From Dehalococcoidia bacterium UBA7891 (GTDB lineage: Bacteria > Chloroflexota > Dehalococcoidia > Lucifugimonadales > UBA826): a DNA stretch of 18,051 bases. The notes below the pieces were generated by a model. It was not told the origin of the DNA, searched no databases, and was given only the letters and a program-made list of their open reading frames with translations. Position numbers and translations under genes: made by a program. Location: contig DLRJ01000037.1 in assembly GCA_002500485.1 (NCBI GenBank), positions 1 through 18,051 of the forward strand, given 5' to 3'. Positions 7,508-14,304 of the stretch are shown piece after piece (position 1 is the first letter of the stretch; every line of letters begins with the position of its first letter).

Positions 7508-8257
7508 TTATTGGGCTATATAGCCTCCATCGATTACAAGTTCAGTGCCTGTCACAAATGATGCCTCATCTGAGGCCAGGAATAGAACGCCATAGGCGAC
7601 TTCGATCGACTCTCCGGTTCTTCTTAAAGGTGTCTGAGAAACGTATTCATCTCGCTTACTTGCGAAGCCATGATTAGATGATGTCATAGGAGGCATGAAT
7701 CCGGGATGTACCGTGTTTACCCTGACAGCATATGGGCCGTACCTAACCGCCATGGCTTTACTGAAAATTCGTACTGAACCCTTGGAGGCGTGATATGCAG
7801 GATGACCATACTCTCCTCCAACAAATCCCATTATCGAAGATATATTGACTATCGATCCACCGCCTTGGCTTTTCATAATTTCCGCGGCGGTTTTTGTCCC
7901 TAGGAAGACCCCGGTTGAATTAACATTCATTATGTTATTCCAGTCATCAGTACTTAATAAGTCAGAGGTAGAAGTACTACTAATTCCAGCGTTGTTTACT
8001 AATATGTCTACGGAGCCGTATTTACTCAGAACGTTGTCAGACATAGATTGCCAATTATCTTCACTTGAAACATCACACATTTCAAAGTGTGCTTGGCCAC
8101 CGCCTTCAGATATTTCTTCCACTAACTGCTGTCCTGCTTTCGAATCTACGTCGGCTAAAACGACGTTAGCTCCTTCTTTTGCAAATAATTTGGATTCTGA
8201 CGAACCCATCCCATTGCTTGCTCCTGTGACTATGGCTGTTTTACCTTCTAGTCTCAT
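7508..8257 (-). CDS. Short-chain dehydrogenase/reductase (classical SDR)
   Basis: An NAD(P)-dependent oxidoreductase of 249 aa, the standard classical SDR length. Cofactor motif TGASNGMG (11-18), Asp36 at the end of beta-2 (LADVD) suggesting NAD preference, CDV near 61-63, NNAG (88-91), and catalytic Ser141 with Tyr155 and Lys159 (YHASK) are all present. HPGFMPP follows, and the end is FVTGTELVIDGG, typical of the family. The frame extends upstream to 8296, but ATG 8257 is chosen because GGAGG lies 5 nt before it and MRLEGKTAIVTG is a normal SDR start. It is the first gene of a minus-strand cluster, with the aldolase 65 nt downstream, and is divergent from a DinB gene. It probably oxidises a hydroxyl group on a substrate shared with the aldolase. 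Confidence 0.92.
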   Translation of the reverse strand: MRLEGKTAIVTGASNGMGSSESKLFAKEGANVVLADVDSKAGQQLVEEISEGGGQAHFEMCDVSSEDNWQSMSDNVLSKYGSVDILVNNAGISSTSTSDLLSTDDWNNIMNVNSTGVFLGTKTAAEIMKSQGGGSIVNISSIMGFVGGEYGHPAYHASKGSVRIFSKAMAVRYGPYAVRVNTVHPGFMPPMTSSNHGFASKRDEYVSQTPLRRTGESIEVAYGVLFLASDEASFVTGTELVIDGGYIAQ

Positions 8258-8889
8258 ACTGACCTCCAAACAAGAATTCTTTTGTAGCCCATTCAATGTT
8301 TATTTTGTATCATGCTCTGAATTTTCAAAAATATCGTGAAGATACAAAAACTCTAATTAAAGGTGATTCTATGGATTTTAGGGAAATATTGAAACTGCAA
8401 TTTGATGAATATGAATCTGAAACTGAGAGATTGGTAGATGGATTAACAGAGGAAGAAAGACGTTTTATGCCTTCTGAAGAATCTCATCATATAGATTTTG
8501 CTTTATGGCACGCAGCCCGCGCCGAGGACATTTTATTGAATCTGGGCGTTCGTGAGGAGGAACAGTTGTGGGTAAGAGGAGGCTGGGCAGAAAAATTTGG
8601 GATCCCTCCGGCAGATGTCGGAGTTGGATACACTGCCCAGCAGGTGAAAGATATGCCGGCCATTTCCTTAGAAGATCTGCTTGCCTATTATAAGGCTGTC
8701 AGGGCGGAAACACTCGAATGCGTAAGGACCATTGCCCCTGAGGAAATGGATAAAAGATGTCCTTTTGAACGTTTACATCACCAACTACCAGAAGTAACTA
8801 AAGGCGGGGTTTTGGCCCATATGGTTGTCGAACCAGTTCAGCATCTTGGCCAAATCGGATATATTCGAGGGATTATGCGGGGAATGTAG
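8251..8889. repeat. Tandem duplication, copy 1 (DinB gene with upstream DNA)
   Basis: This segment and 8987-9625 are each 639 nt and align over their whole length with only compensating 1-nt gaps. Similarity starts around the SDR start codon (GTCTCA, CCTCCA). It continues through AGCCCA and a conserved TATTTTGTATnATGCTnTG block, then covers the complete DinB gene. Beyond the stop codons the sequences differ. Confidence 0.85.
8371..8889 (+). CDS. DinB-family four-helix protein, copy 1
   Basis: 172 aa, the usual DinB/YfiT size. The fold is a four-helix bundle that normally binds a divalent metal, and many members are thiol-dependent transferases or hydrolases of unknown substrate. Candidate ligands are His47 in LWHAARAED and His150, Glu154 and His158 in HMVVEPVQHLGQ. 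In many DinB proteins the equivalent of Glu154 is a His (HxxxH). A conserved WVRGGW segment (67-72) and a GYTAQQVKDMP loop (86-96) lie in the middle. The frame is open from 8296, but ATG 8371 follows AGGTG at 6 nt and matches the start of the paralogue at 9107. It is separated by 217 nt from the second copy and is divergent from the SDR gene. It could act on the same metabolites as the surrounding catabolic genes. Confidence 0.85.
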   Translation: MDFREILKLQFDEYESETERLVDGLTEEERRFMPSEESHHIDFALWHAARAEDILLNLGVREEEQLWVRGGWAEKFGIPPADVGVGYTAQQVKDMPAISLEDLLAYYKAVRAETLECVRTIAPEEMDKRCPFERLHHQLPEVTKGGVLAHMVVEPVQHLGQIGYIRGIMRGM

Positions 8890-8986
8890 CCCTGTGACAG
8901 GGAAAAGTATCGTACTGAGAGTGAAGCTACGGTACGCAAAGGGATTCGTTTCTGTGGCGCCATCGAAGCTACATGATGAGTTTACC

Positions 8987-9625
8987 GTCTCAATTTTCCT
9001 CCAGACACGAATACTGGTATAGCCCAACGATTACATATTTTGTATTATGCTTTGGATCTTGGTAAATGTCAGAAAAAGACCAATACCTTGACTAAGAGGT
9101 GCATCTATGGATTTTAGGGAAATATTGAAACTTCAATTTGATGAATACCAATCAGAAACAGAAAGATATCTGGATGGATTAAGCGACGGCGAAAGACGCT
9201 TCATGCCGTTTGAAAAATATAACCACATCGATTTTATTTTATGGCATGCTTCTAGAGCTGAGGATGCTCTTTTGAATTCCAGTGTTCTAGAAGAAGAGCA
9301 ACTATGGATCAGAGGTGGTTGGTCAGAAAAATTCGGTATCCCGCCGGCCGACACCGGCCTCGGATACACGGCTCAGCAAGTAAAAGATATGCCGGCAGTT
9401 TCTCTTGGTGATTTACTTGCCTATCAGAAGGCTGTTAGGGCAGAAACACTTGAATGTGTACGGACTATCACCCCCGGTGAAATGGACAAAAGATGTCCTA
9501 ATGAACGTGTGCATCGCAAACTACCAGAAGTCACTAAAGGTGGCATTTTAGCCCACATGGTTGTCGAGCCATCTCAGCATCTAGGTCAAATAGGATATAT
9601 TCGAGGAATTATTCGGGGAATGTAA
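8987..9625. repeat. Tandem duplication, copy 2 (DinB gene with upstream DNA)
   Basis: Second copy of the 639-nt unit described at 8251-8889, offset by 736 nt. The upstream AGCCCA and TATTTTGTATnATGCTnTG blocks are kept at the same distance from the gene. The part matching the SDR ribosome-binding site (CCTCCA on this strand) is still visible although no SDR gene lies here. Confidence 0.85.
9107..9625 (+). CDS. DinB-family four-helix protein, copy 2
   Basis: 172 aa and about 81% identical to the copy at 8371 (32 differences counted by eye, no gaps). All candidate metal ligands are kept (His47, His150, Glu154, His158), as are the GYTAQQVKDMP loop and the C-terminal HLGQIGYIRGI helix. Differences cluster at residues 21-28, 35-39, 57-61 and 132-138, likely surface or substrate-facing. 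Both copies therefore look functional and not recently pseudogenised. The start ATG is preceded by GAGGTG at about 6 nt. The CoA-transferase GTG lies 22 nt after its stop, so this copy heads a four-gene operon (DinB, CoA-transferase, kinase, PNPOx), whereas copy 1 appears monocistronic. Confidence 0.87.
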   Translation: MDFREILKLQFDEYQSETERYLDGLSDGERRFMPFEKYNHIDFILWHASRAEDALLNSSVLEEEQLWIRGGWSEKFGIPPADTGLGYTAQQVKDMPAVSLGDLLAYQKAVRAETLECVRTITPGEMDKRCPNERVHRKLPEVTKGGILAHMVVEPSQHLGQIGYIRGIIRGM

Positions 9626-9647
9626 CTTTCTCAGAAAGGGTGAACAC

Positions 9648-12131
9648 GTGAGTTTAGGTAATACTCAGGTTTTAAGTGATTTAAGAATAATCGAGATTGG
9701 CAGGGATGTATCCACTGCCTATGCTGCAAGGTTTTTCGCAATTTATGGGGCCGAAGTAATTGTTGTAGAACCCCCAGAAGGCCATGACATAAGATGGCAG
9801 CCGCCATGGCCTGAAGATATTCCAGATCCAGAAAAGAGTTTGCTGTTTGCCTATCTTGGTGGTGGAAAGAAGTCTGTTGTCATTGATTTCGACAGTAAAT
9901 CTGATATGGATATTCTACGAAATCTCATATCATCTTCGGATGGAGTTCTAGATAGTTATCCTCCAGGGTATCTTGCTAGCTATGGATTAGATTTAAACGA
10001 GATGTGCGATTTGAAGAAAGATTTGTCAGTGACCCAAATTAGCCCATATGGACAATTTGGACCTCAAGCCAATTGGAAGGCATCCTCAATAACAGCGGCA
10101 GCATCGGGAGGTCAGATGTATCTGGCCGGAGATATTGATAAACCACCTCTTTTCACTGTAGGCCATCAGGCCTACTATCAAGGCGGTGTTCAAGGGTTTG
10201 GTGCCCTATTAGCTGGCATCTATTCTAGCAAGAGCACTGGGATCGGCGAAATTTTCGATTTGTCCATACAAGAGATTCAGGCGGCCACTTTAGAAGGAGG
10301 CGGACCCTCCGCTATGTGGTTTGGGGGAGAGCAGACCCGAAGTGGTAATAATCCCAGAGCTCTTTGGGGTATTTATGAATGTTTGGATGGGTGGGTAGGT
10401 GTTGCGTCAATGCCGAGACAAACTAAATCCGTATTAGACGCCATGGGGTATTCTGAAATGAAAAAAGACCCTATATTTAATACTGGGGGCTGGAATCAAG
10501 AGTCAGACGATTTGCTTAGAGTACTTGTCCCTGCATTTACTGCAACCAAGACTGCGAAGGAGATTTTTGATATAGCAGATCAGCACCGTGCTCCATTTGG
10601 GATGATACCGACACCAAAGGATTTGATTGAGTGGCCTAACCATCAAATAACTGGTTTTTGGAATAAGGTTGATCATCCGTTATTGGGGACTCACTTATAC
10701 CCTTCAGGCCCTATCGGCTTTGATGGCGACAGGGGAGAATTCGAACCGGCTCCTAGCATAGGGCAGCACACGGATGAGCTAAAAGAGAGGCTTTCTAAAA
10801 GAGAGGCTTCTAAAGCCTTATCTTTTAAACCGAAAGATCTTTCCATGCCATTAGAGGGTATTAGGGTAGTTGATATGACCCAGGTGTGGTCAGGCCCTTA
10901 CGGGTGCAGATTCTTGGCGGACATGGGAGCTGATGTCGTAAAAGTTGAGGGGCCTACATTTCCTGATCCAGTTAGAACAGCAGGAGGTGCTCGCGAAACC
11001 CCAGAAATAGATCTTGCCCCATATTTTAATGAATACAACAGAGGGAAGAAGGGGTTATCACTCGACTTTAAGAAGCCAGAAGGTATGAAAATCCTAAGAA
11101 GCCTGGTGGCGACAGCGGATGTATTTGTCGAAAATTGGTCTTCAGGAGTTGCCGAAAGGAACAGTTTGTCATATGAGGACCTAAAAGCAATAAAACCTGA
11201 TTTAGTCTATATATCTATGCCAGGATTTGGCCATGAGGGGCCTGATTCTTCGAGGGTAGGTTTCGGACCCACAATCGAACAAATGGGTGGACTAGTAGCT
11301 TTGCAAGGATATGAGGGAGGGGCACCCCATAAATCAGGAATATCTTATGGAGATCCTATTGCTGGTTCGACCTGCGCGGCGTCTGTTATAGCTTCTTTGG
11401 TGTACAGAGAAAAAACAGGTGAAGGCATGTACTGTGTAATCCCTCAAAGGGACGGTGTTACCGGATTGGTGGGTGAGTATTTTGTTGCTGAATCTCTAGG
11501 AATTGAATTGCCTTTACGAACTAGTCCCAGGCACCTTAAATCAGCACCACACAATGTGTATGAAACCCTCCCCGATAAAGAAGGAAGACCAATATTGGGC
11601 CTTTTAGCACGGAGCCCAAACCCGGAAATTGTCGACTATGCCTTTGATAGATGGATCACAATCGATTGCCAGACAGATGAAGATTGGGAAAAGATTGTTG
11701 AAATTATTGCGGATGAGCGTTTAGGTGATGAAAAATTCCTGGAAGCAGCAAATCGAAGAAAATATGTCACTGAAATCGACGAGGTGATTTCAGAATGGGC
11801 CAAAAACCAAAATGCTGAAGAGATCTCTAGAGCACTTCAAGGCGCAGGTGTCTGCGCTGCACCAGTCATGTCTCCAGCCCTGTTGATGAAAGATGAACAT
11901 ATGTTAGAGAGAGAAAGTTTTATAAAAGTTGTCCACGATGTCGCGGGAGAACACCTCGTATCAAGACCTTCATGGCGTGCGAAAAGACGCACCGAATTGC
12001 CGTCAAAATCGGGGCCTTGTTTCGGCGCGGATAGTGATGAAATACTAGGTGAGCTAGGTTACTCAAAGAAAGATGTAGAGGACCTATATGAGAAGGGGGT
12101 AACTTCCCGTAGTTTGCTTGGAGGTAGATAA
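9648..12131 (+). CDS. Fused two-domain class III CoA-transferase (CaiB/BaiF family)
   Basis: Transfers CoA between carboxylic acids. At 827 aa it is twice the size of a single CaiB/BaiF subunit (about 400 aa). Domain 1 (about 8-380) starts VLSDLRIIEIG. Domain 2 (about 400-827) starts PLEGIRVVDMTQVWSGPYG and has GADVVKVEGP, PGFGHEGP and VFVENW, all family marks. The catalytic Asp that forms the aspartyl-CoA anhydride (Asp169 in formyl-CoA transferase, D-x-x-x-G) is present in domain 2 as Asp569 in YGDPIAG. In domain 1 the matching site is Ala175 (AYYQG), so domain 1 is probably structural. Family III enzymes form interlocked dimers, and a fusion would give a pseudo-dimer in one chain. The start is GTG 9648 with AAAGGG about 7 nt upstream, and the kinase gene follows 20 nt after the stop. 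Substrate unknown. Confidence 0.9.
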   Translation: MSLGNTQVLSDLRIIEIGRDVSTAYAARFFAIYGAEVIVVEPPEGHDIRWQPPWPEDIPDPEKSLLFAYLGGGKKSVVIDFDSKSDMDILRNLISSSDGVLDSYPPGYLASYGLDLNEMCDLKKDLSVTQISPYGQFGPQANWKASSITAAASGGQMYLAGDIDKPPLFTVGHQAYYQGGVQGFGALLAGIYSSKSTGIGEIFDLSIQEIQAATLEGGGPSAMWFGGEQTRSGNNPRALWGIYECLDGWVGVASMPRQTKSVLDAMGYSEMKKDPIFNTGGWNQESDDLLRVLVPAFTATKTAKEIFDIADQHRAPFGMIPTPKDLIEWPNHQITGFWNKVDHPLLGTHLYPSGPIGFDGDRGEFEPAPSIGQHTDELKERLSKREASKALSFKPKDLSMPLEGIRVVDMTQVWSGPYGCRFLADMGADVVKVEGPTFPDPVRTAGGARETPEIDLAPYFNEYNRGKKGLSLDFKKPEGMKILRSLVATADVFVENWSSGVAERNSLSYEDLKAIKPDLVYISMPGFGHEGPDSSRVGFGPTIEQMGGLVALQGYEGGAPHKSGISYGDPIAGSTCAASVIASLVYREKTGEGMYCVIPQRDGVTGLVGEYFVAESLGIELPLRTSPRHLKSAPHNVYETLPDKEGRPILGLLARSPNPEIVDYAFDRWITIDCQTDEDWEKIVEIIADERLGDEKFLEAANRRKYVTEIDEVISEWAKNQNAEEISRALQGAGVCAAPVMSPALLMKDEHMLERESFIKVVHDVAGEHLVSRPSWRAKRRTELPSKSGPCFGADSDEILGELGYSKKDVEDLYEKGVTSRSLLGGR

Positions 12132-12151
12132 ATTATTTAGGAAGGCTTGTG

Positions 12152-12691
12152 ATGAATAAAGAGCAGGGGGTATGGATTATTAGCGGGGTTCCTGCTGCCG
12201 GTAAAACTACTACTGCAAAATCACTTGCAAAAACCTTTGATAAGGCGGCAGTCATTAATAGAGACGATTTGCAAGCTCAGATAATTTCTGGGAGTGTATG
12301 GCCCGATGGAATACCAACCACGGAGGCTAACTTACAAATAGGAATGAACGTCCGGAATCAATGTGCCCTAGCCAATTCATATCTATCCAGTGGATTCACC
12401 CCGGTATGTGAAGAGGTTGTCGGCAGATACCAATTGGAGATATACCAGGACTTATTGGATTCAGAGAACATTTATCTCGTTACTTTAGACCCTCCTTATG
12501 ATGTAGTGATAAAAAGGGATAAATATCGAGAAACTCAAGAACAATTCAATAATCCGGAAAGATGTAAATTGCTGTATGAATTCATTAAAACTGTGTGTGG
12601 TTATGGTCTATGGTTCGATAATTCACAAATGACAGTTGGACAGTCAGTCAAACATATATTGGATAACAAGGATACATGCCTTATTGGCTAG
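12152..12691 (+). CDS. P-loop small-molecule kinase (AAA_33/zeta-like)
   Basis: 179 aa. Walker A is GVPAAGKTT (residues 12-20) at the N-terminus. An INRDDLQ segment follows, of the type in which Arg-Asp contacts the phosphate acceptor in small kinases. LEIYQDLL, a hydrophobic YLVTLDPP strand and a lid-like basic stretch KRDKYRETQ come after it. This layout matches the zeta-toxin/chloramphenicol-phosphotransferase/gluconate-kinase-like group of P-loop phosphotransferases, most of which phosphorylate a small molecule or tRNA-like substrate. The acceptor cannot be read from sequence. An in-frame GTG at 12149 exists, but ATG 12152 is preferred, with AGGAAGG 6 nt upstream. It lies 20 nt after the CoA-transferase and 17 nt before the PNPOx gene, so it is clearly in their operon. 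No antitoxin-like partner is next to it, which argues against a toxin. Confidence 0.78.
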   Translation: MNKEQGVWIISGVPAAGKTTTAKSLAKTFDKAAVINRDDLQAQIISGSVWPDGIPTTEANLQIGMNVRNQCALANSYLSSGFTPVCEEVVGRYQLEIYQDLLDSENIYLVTLDPPYDVVIKRDKYRETQEQFNNPERCKLLYEFIKTVCGYGLWFDNSQMTVGQSVKHILDNKDTCLIG

Positions 12692-12708
12692 ATTAGGAGG
12701 AATGGCAA

Positions 12709-13146
12709 ATGCCGAAACTTACCAGAGATGAAATGGAAGAGTTTCTCACTACAGGATCGAAAATACTGAAACTGGGTACCCTTACTGAAGATACCTATCC
12801 GTATGTAAATCCACTTTGGTACACCTATGAAAACGATGTGTTTCTTGTAGCAGGCCGAAGTAAAGCACTATGGGTGAATCATATTAAAAGAAACACGAAA
12901 ACATCATTGTGTATCGACACTTATATAGCTCCATACACAAGAGTTATTGCAGAAACAGACGCTGAGATCCTTGATGCTGAATGGACAGGGGATTGGGAAC
13001 ACTGGGCTCACAGATATCTAGGGGAAAAAGAAGGTCATCAGTACTACGAAGACACCAAACACATGCCGAGAGTACTGGTGCAGCTGACTCCTAAAAAACT
13101 TTCTACCTGGGCAGGCCCCGGCTGGCACCCACGGTATCAGGAATAG
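12709..13146 (+). CDS. Pyridoxamine-5'-phosphate-oxidase-like flavin-binding protein
   Basis: 145 aa, a split beta-barrel of the PNPOx-like family that binds FMN or F420. The pattern YPYVNPLWYTYENDVFLVAG (28-47) is the typical first beta-hairpin. RSKALWVNHIKRN (48-60) is the flavin-phosphate-binding turn and helix, and SLCIDTYIAPY follows. No N-terminal extension and no PLP-site features of true PdxH are present, so a vitamin B6 role is unlikely. Small proteins of this type reduce or bind diverse substrates. The ATG has AGGAGG 8 nt upstream. It closes the DinB/CoA-transferase/kinase operon. A 75-nt gap without a clear terminator separates it from the beta-propeller gene on the same strand. 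Confidence 0.82.
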   Translation: MPKLTRDEMEEFLTTGSKILKLGTLTEDTYPYVNPLWYTYENDVFLVAGRSKALWVNHIKRNTKTSLCIDTYIAPYTRVIAETDAEILDAEWTGDWEHWAHRYLGEKEGHQYYEDTKHMPRVLVQLTPKKLSTWAGPGWHPRYQE

Positions 13147-13221
13147 CCTCAGTCTGTAACCTCTTTGCTGCAAGACTAGCTGCTTTCTCTTTGATCCGTA
13201 CTCTTGAGTTAAGATAGAGCC

Positions 13222-14301
13222 ATGAAACATGTCATCGTATACAAAGAGGTCGGGAGATATGCTGGCTGGCCTGCCAACTACGGCATCTGGAGCTGGGGAG
13301 ACGAGATTGTCACCGGGTTCACATTAGGATTTCATAACAATGAGGGCGGATTTCACTTTAGGGACAAAGATCGACCTTTTATGACAATGCAGTCCCGCAG
13401 CACCGACGGTGGGCTAACCTGGGATACTGGCCAGGCACCATTATCTGCTCCTGGGGATGTTGCTATTTGTGCAGACGAGCACATGAACCTCCCACTCGGT
13501 CCCGTGCATTACCGAACGAACCCACCAGAATCATTCAATAAAACAATCCATTTTTTAAACCCAGATTTCGCCATGCTTATGGGCAGAACTGGTTTGAGAA
13601 AAGGGTGCGAGTCATATTTCTTTCTGACATATGATCGGTGTCTTACTTGGCAGGGTCCCTACTCCTTTCCAATGTTTGGAGAGCTCGGGATAGCGGCCCG
13701 TACAGATATTATTAAGGATAAATCAGATACCCATAGGGCCAAATTATTTCTGTCTTCCACCAAACTTGATGGAGATGAGGGCAGGGTATTTTGTGCTGAA
13801 ACGCAAAATGGGGGCCGGTCATTTAATTTTATTTCCTGGGTAAGGGAATCGCCGGAGGGCTTTGATATTATGCCTTCTTCCTTGAAATTACCCTCTGGTA
13901 GATTACTTACTGCTCTTCGTTGCCGCTCCTCTGATAATAATCGAGGTTGGATCGATTTAATGTATTCAGATGATGAGGCTATTTCGTGGGCCCAATTGTC
14001 AAAACCTGTAGCCAATACGGGTGTTGGCGGTAATCCTCCGGCCATGCTTCGTCTTTCGGACAGCAGAATCTGTTTGGTTTATGGTTACCGGGATGAAGGT
14101 TCAGGGATCAGATATGTGGTGAGCGAAGATGAAGGTGAAACCTGGGGAAAAGAGCTTATTATTCGGGAAGACGCAGGCAGCCACGACATCGGGTATCCAA
14201 GAGTAGTGGAAAGATCCGATGGAAACCTAGTTGCGGTCTATTACCACAATGATGCTGCGGACGGAGAACGACACATCGTGGCAACGATATGGAAGCCTTA
14301 G
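13222..14301 (+). CDS. Sialidase-like Asp-box beta-propeller protein
   Basis: 359 aa with no signal peptide or membrane segment. At least five Asp-box-like turns (S-x-D-x-G-x-T-W) are visible: STDGGLTW (60-67), LTYDRCLTW (135-143), a degenerate TQNGGRSF (194-201), YSDDEAISW (248-256) and SEDEGETW (301-308). They mark the blades of a six-bladed neuraminidase-type propeller. The N-terminal GRYAGWPANYGIWSWGDEI motif (11-29) is a strong family feature. True sialidases carry an Arg triad and secretion signals. Arg residues are present (for example Arg12, Arg51), but I cannot confirm a triad and no leader is seen, so a cytosolic glycosidase, lyase or binding role is possible. A GTG/ATG-proximal ribosome site is weak. 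Convergent with the TPP enzyme, whose stop is 3 nt away. Confidence 0.82.
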   Translation: MKHVIVYKEVGRYAGWPANYGIWSWGDEIVTGFTLGFHNNEGGFHFRDKDRPFMTMQSRSTDGGLTWDTGQAPLSAPGDVAICADEHMNLPLGPVHYRTNPPESFNKTIHFLNPDFAMLMGRTGLRKGCESYFFLTYDRCLTWQGPYSFPMFGELGIAARTDIIKDKSDTHRAKLFLSSTKLDGDEGRVFCAETQNGGRSFNFISWVRESPEGFDIMPSSLKLPSGRLLTALRCRSSDNNRGWIDLMYSDDEAISWAQLSKPVANTGVGGNPPAMLRLSDSRICLVYGYRDEGSGIRYVVSEDEGETWGKELIIREDAGSHDIGYPRVVERSDGNLVAVYYHNDAADGERHIVATIWKP

Positions 14302-14304
14302 TGC

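Noticed and set aside
8889..8902. CCCTG-TGA-CAGGG hairpin after DinB copy 1 as a terminator
   Set aside because: The stem is only 5 bp and is followed by AAAAG, not a T-tract.
8785..9027. 80-aa minus-strand frame between the DinB copies, examined as an SDR remnant
   Set aside because: The match to the SDR gene is limited to the ribosome-site region. The translated sequence does not follow the SDR N-terminus, and most of the frame lies antisense to DinB.
12152..12691. Zeta-type toxin of a toxin-antitoxin pair
   Set aside because: The neighbours are metabolic genes in one operon and no small antitoxin-like gene is adjacent. Small-molecule kinase is the safer label.
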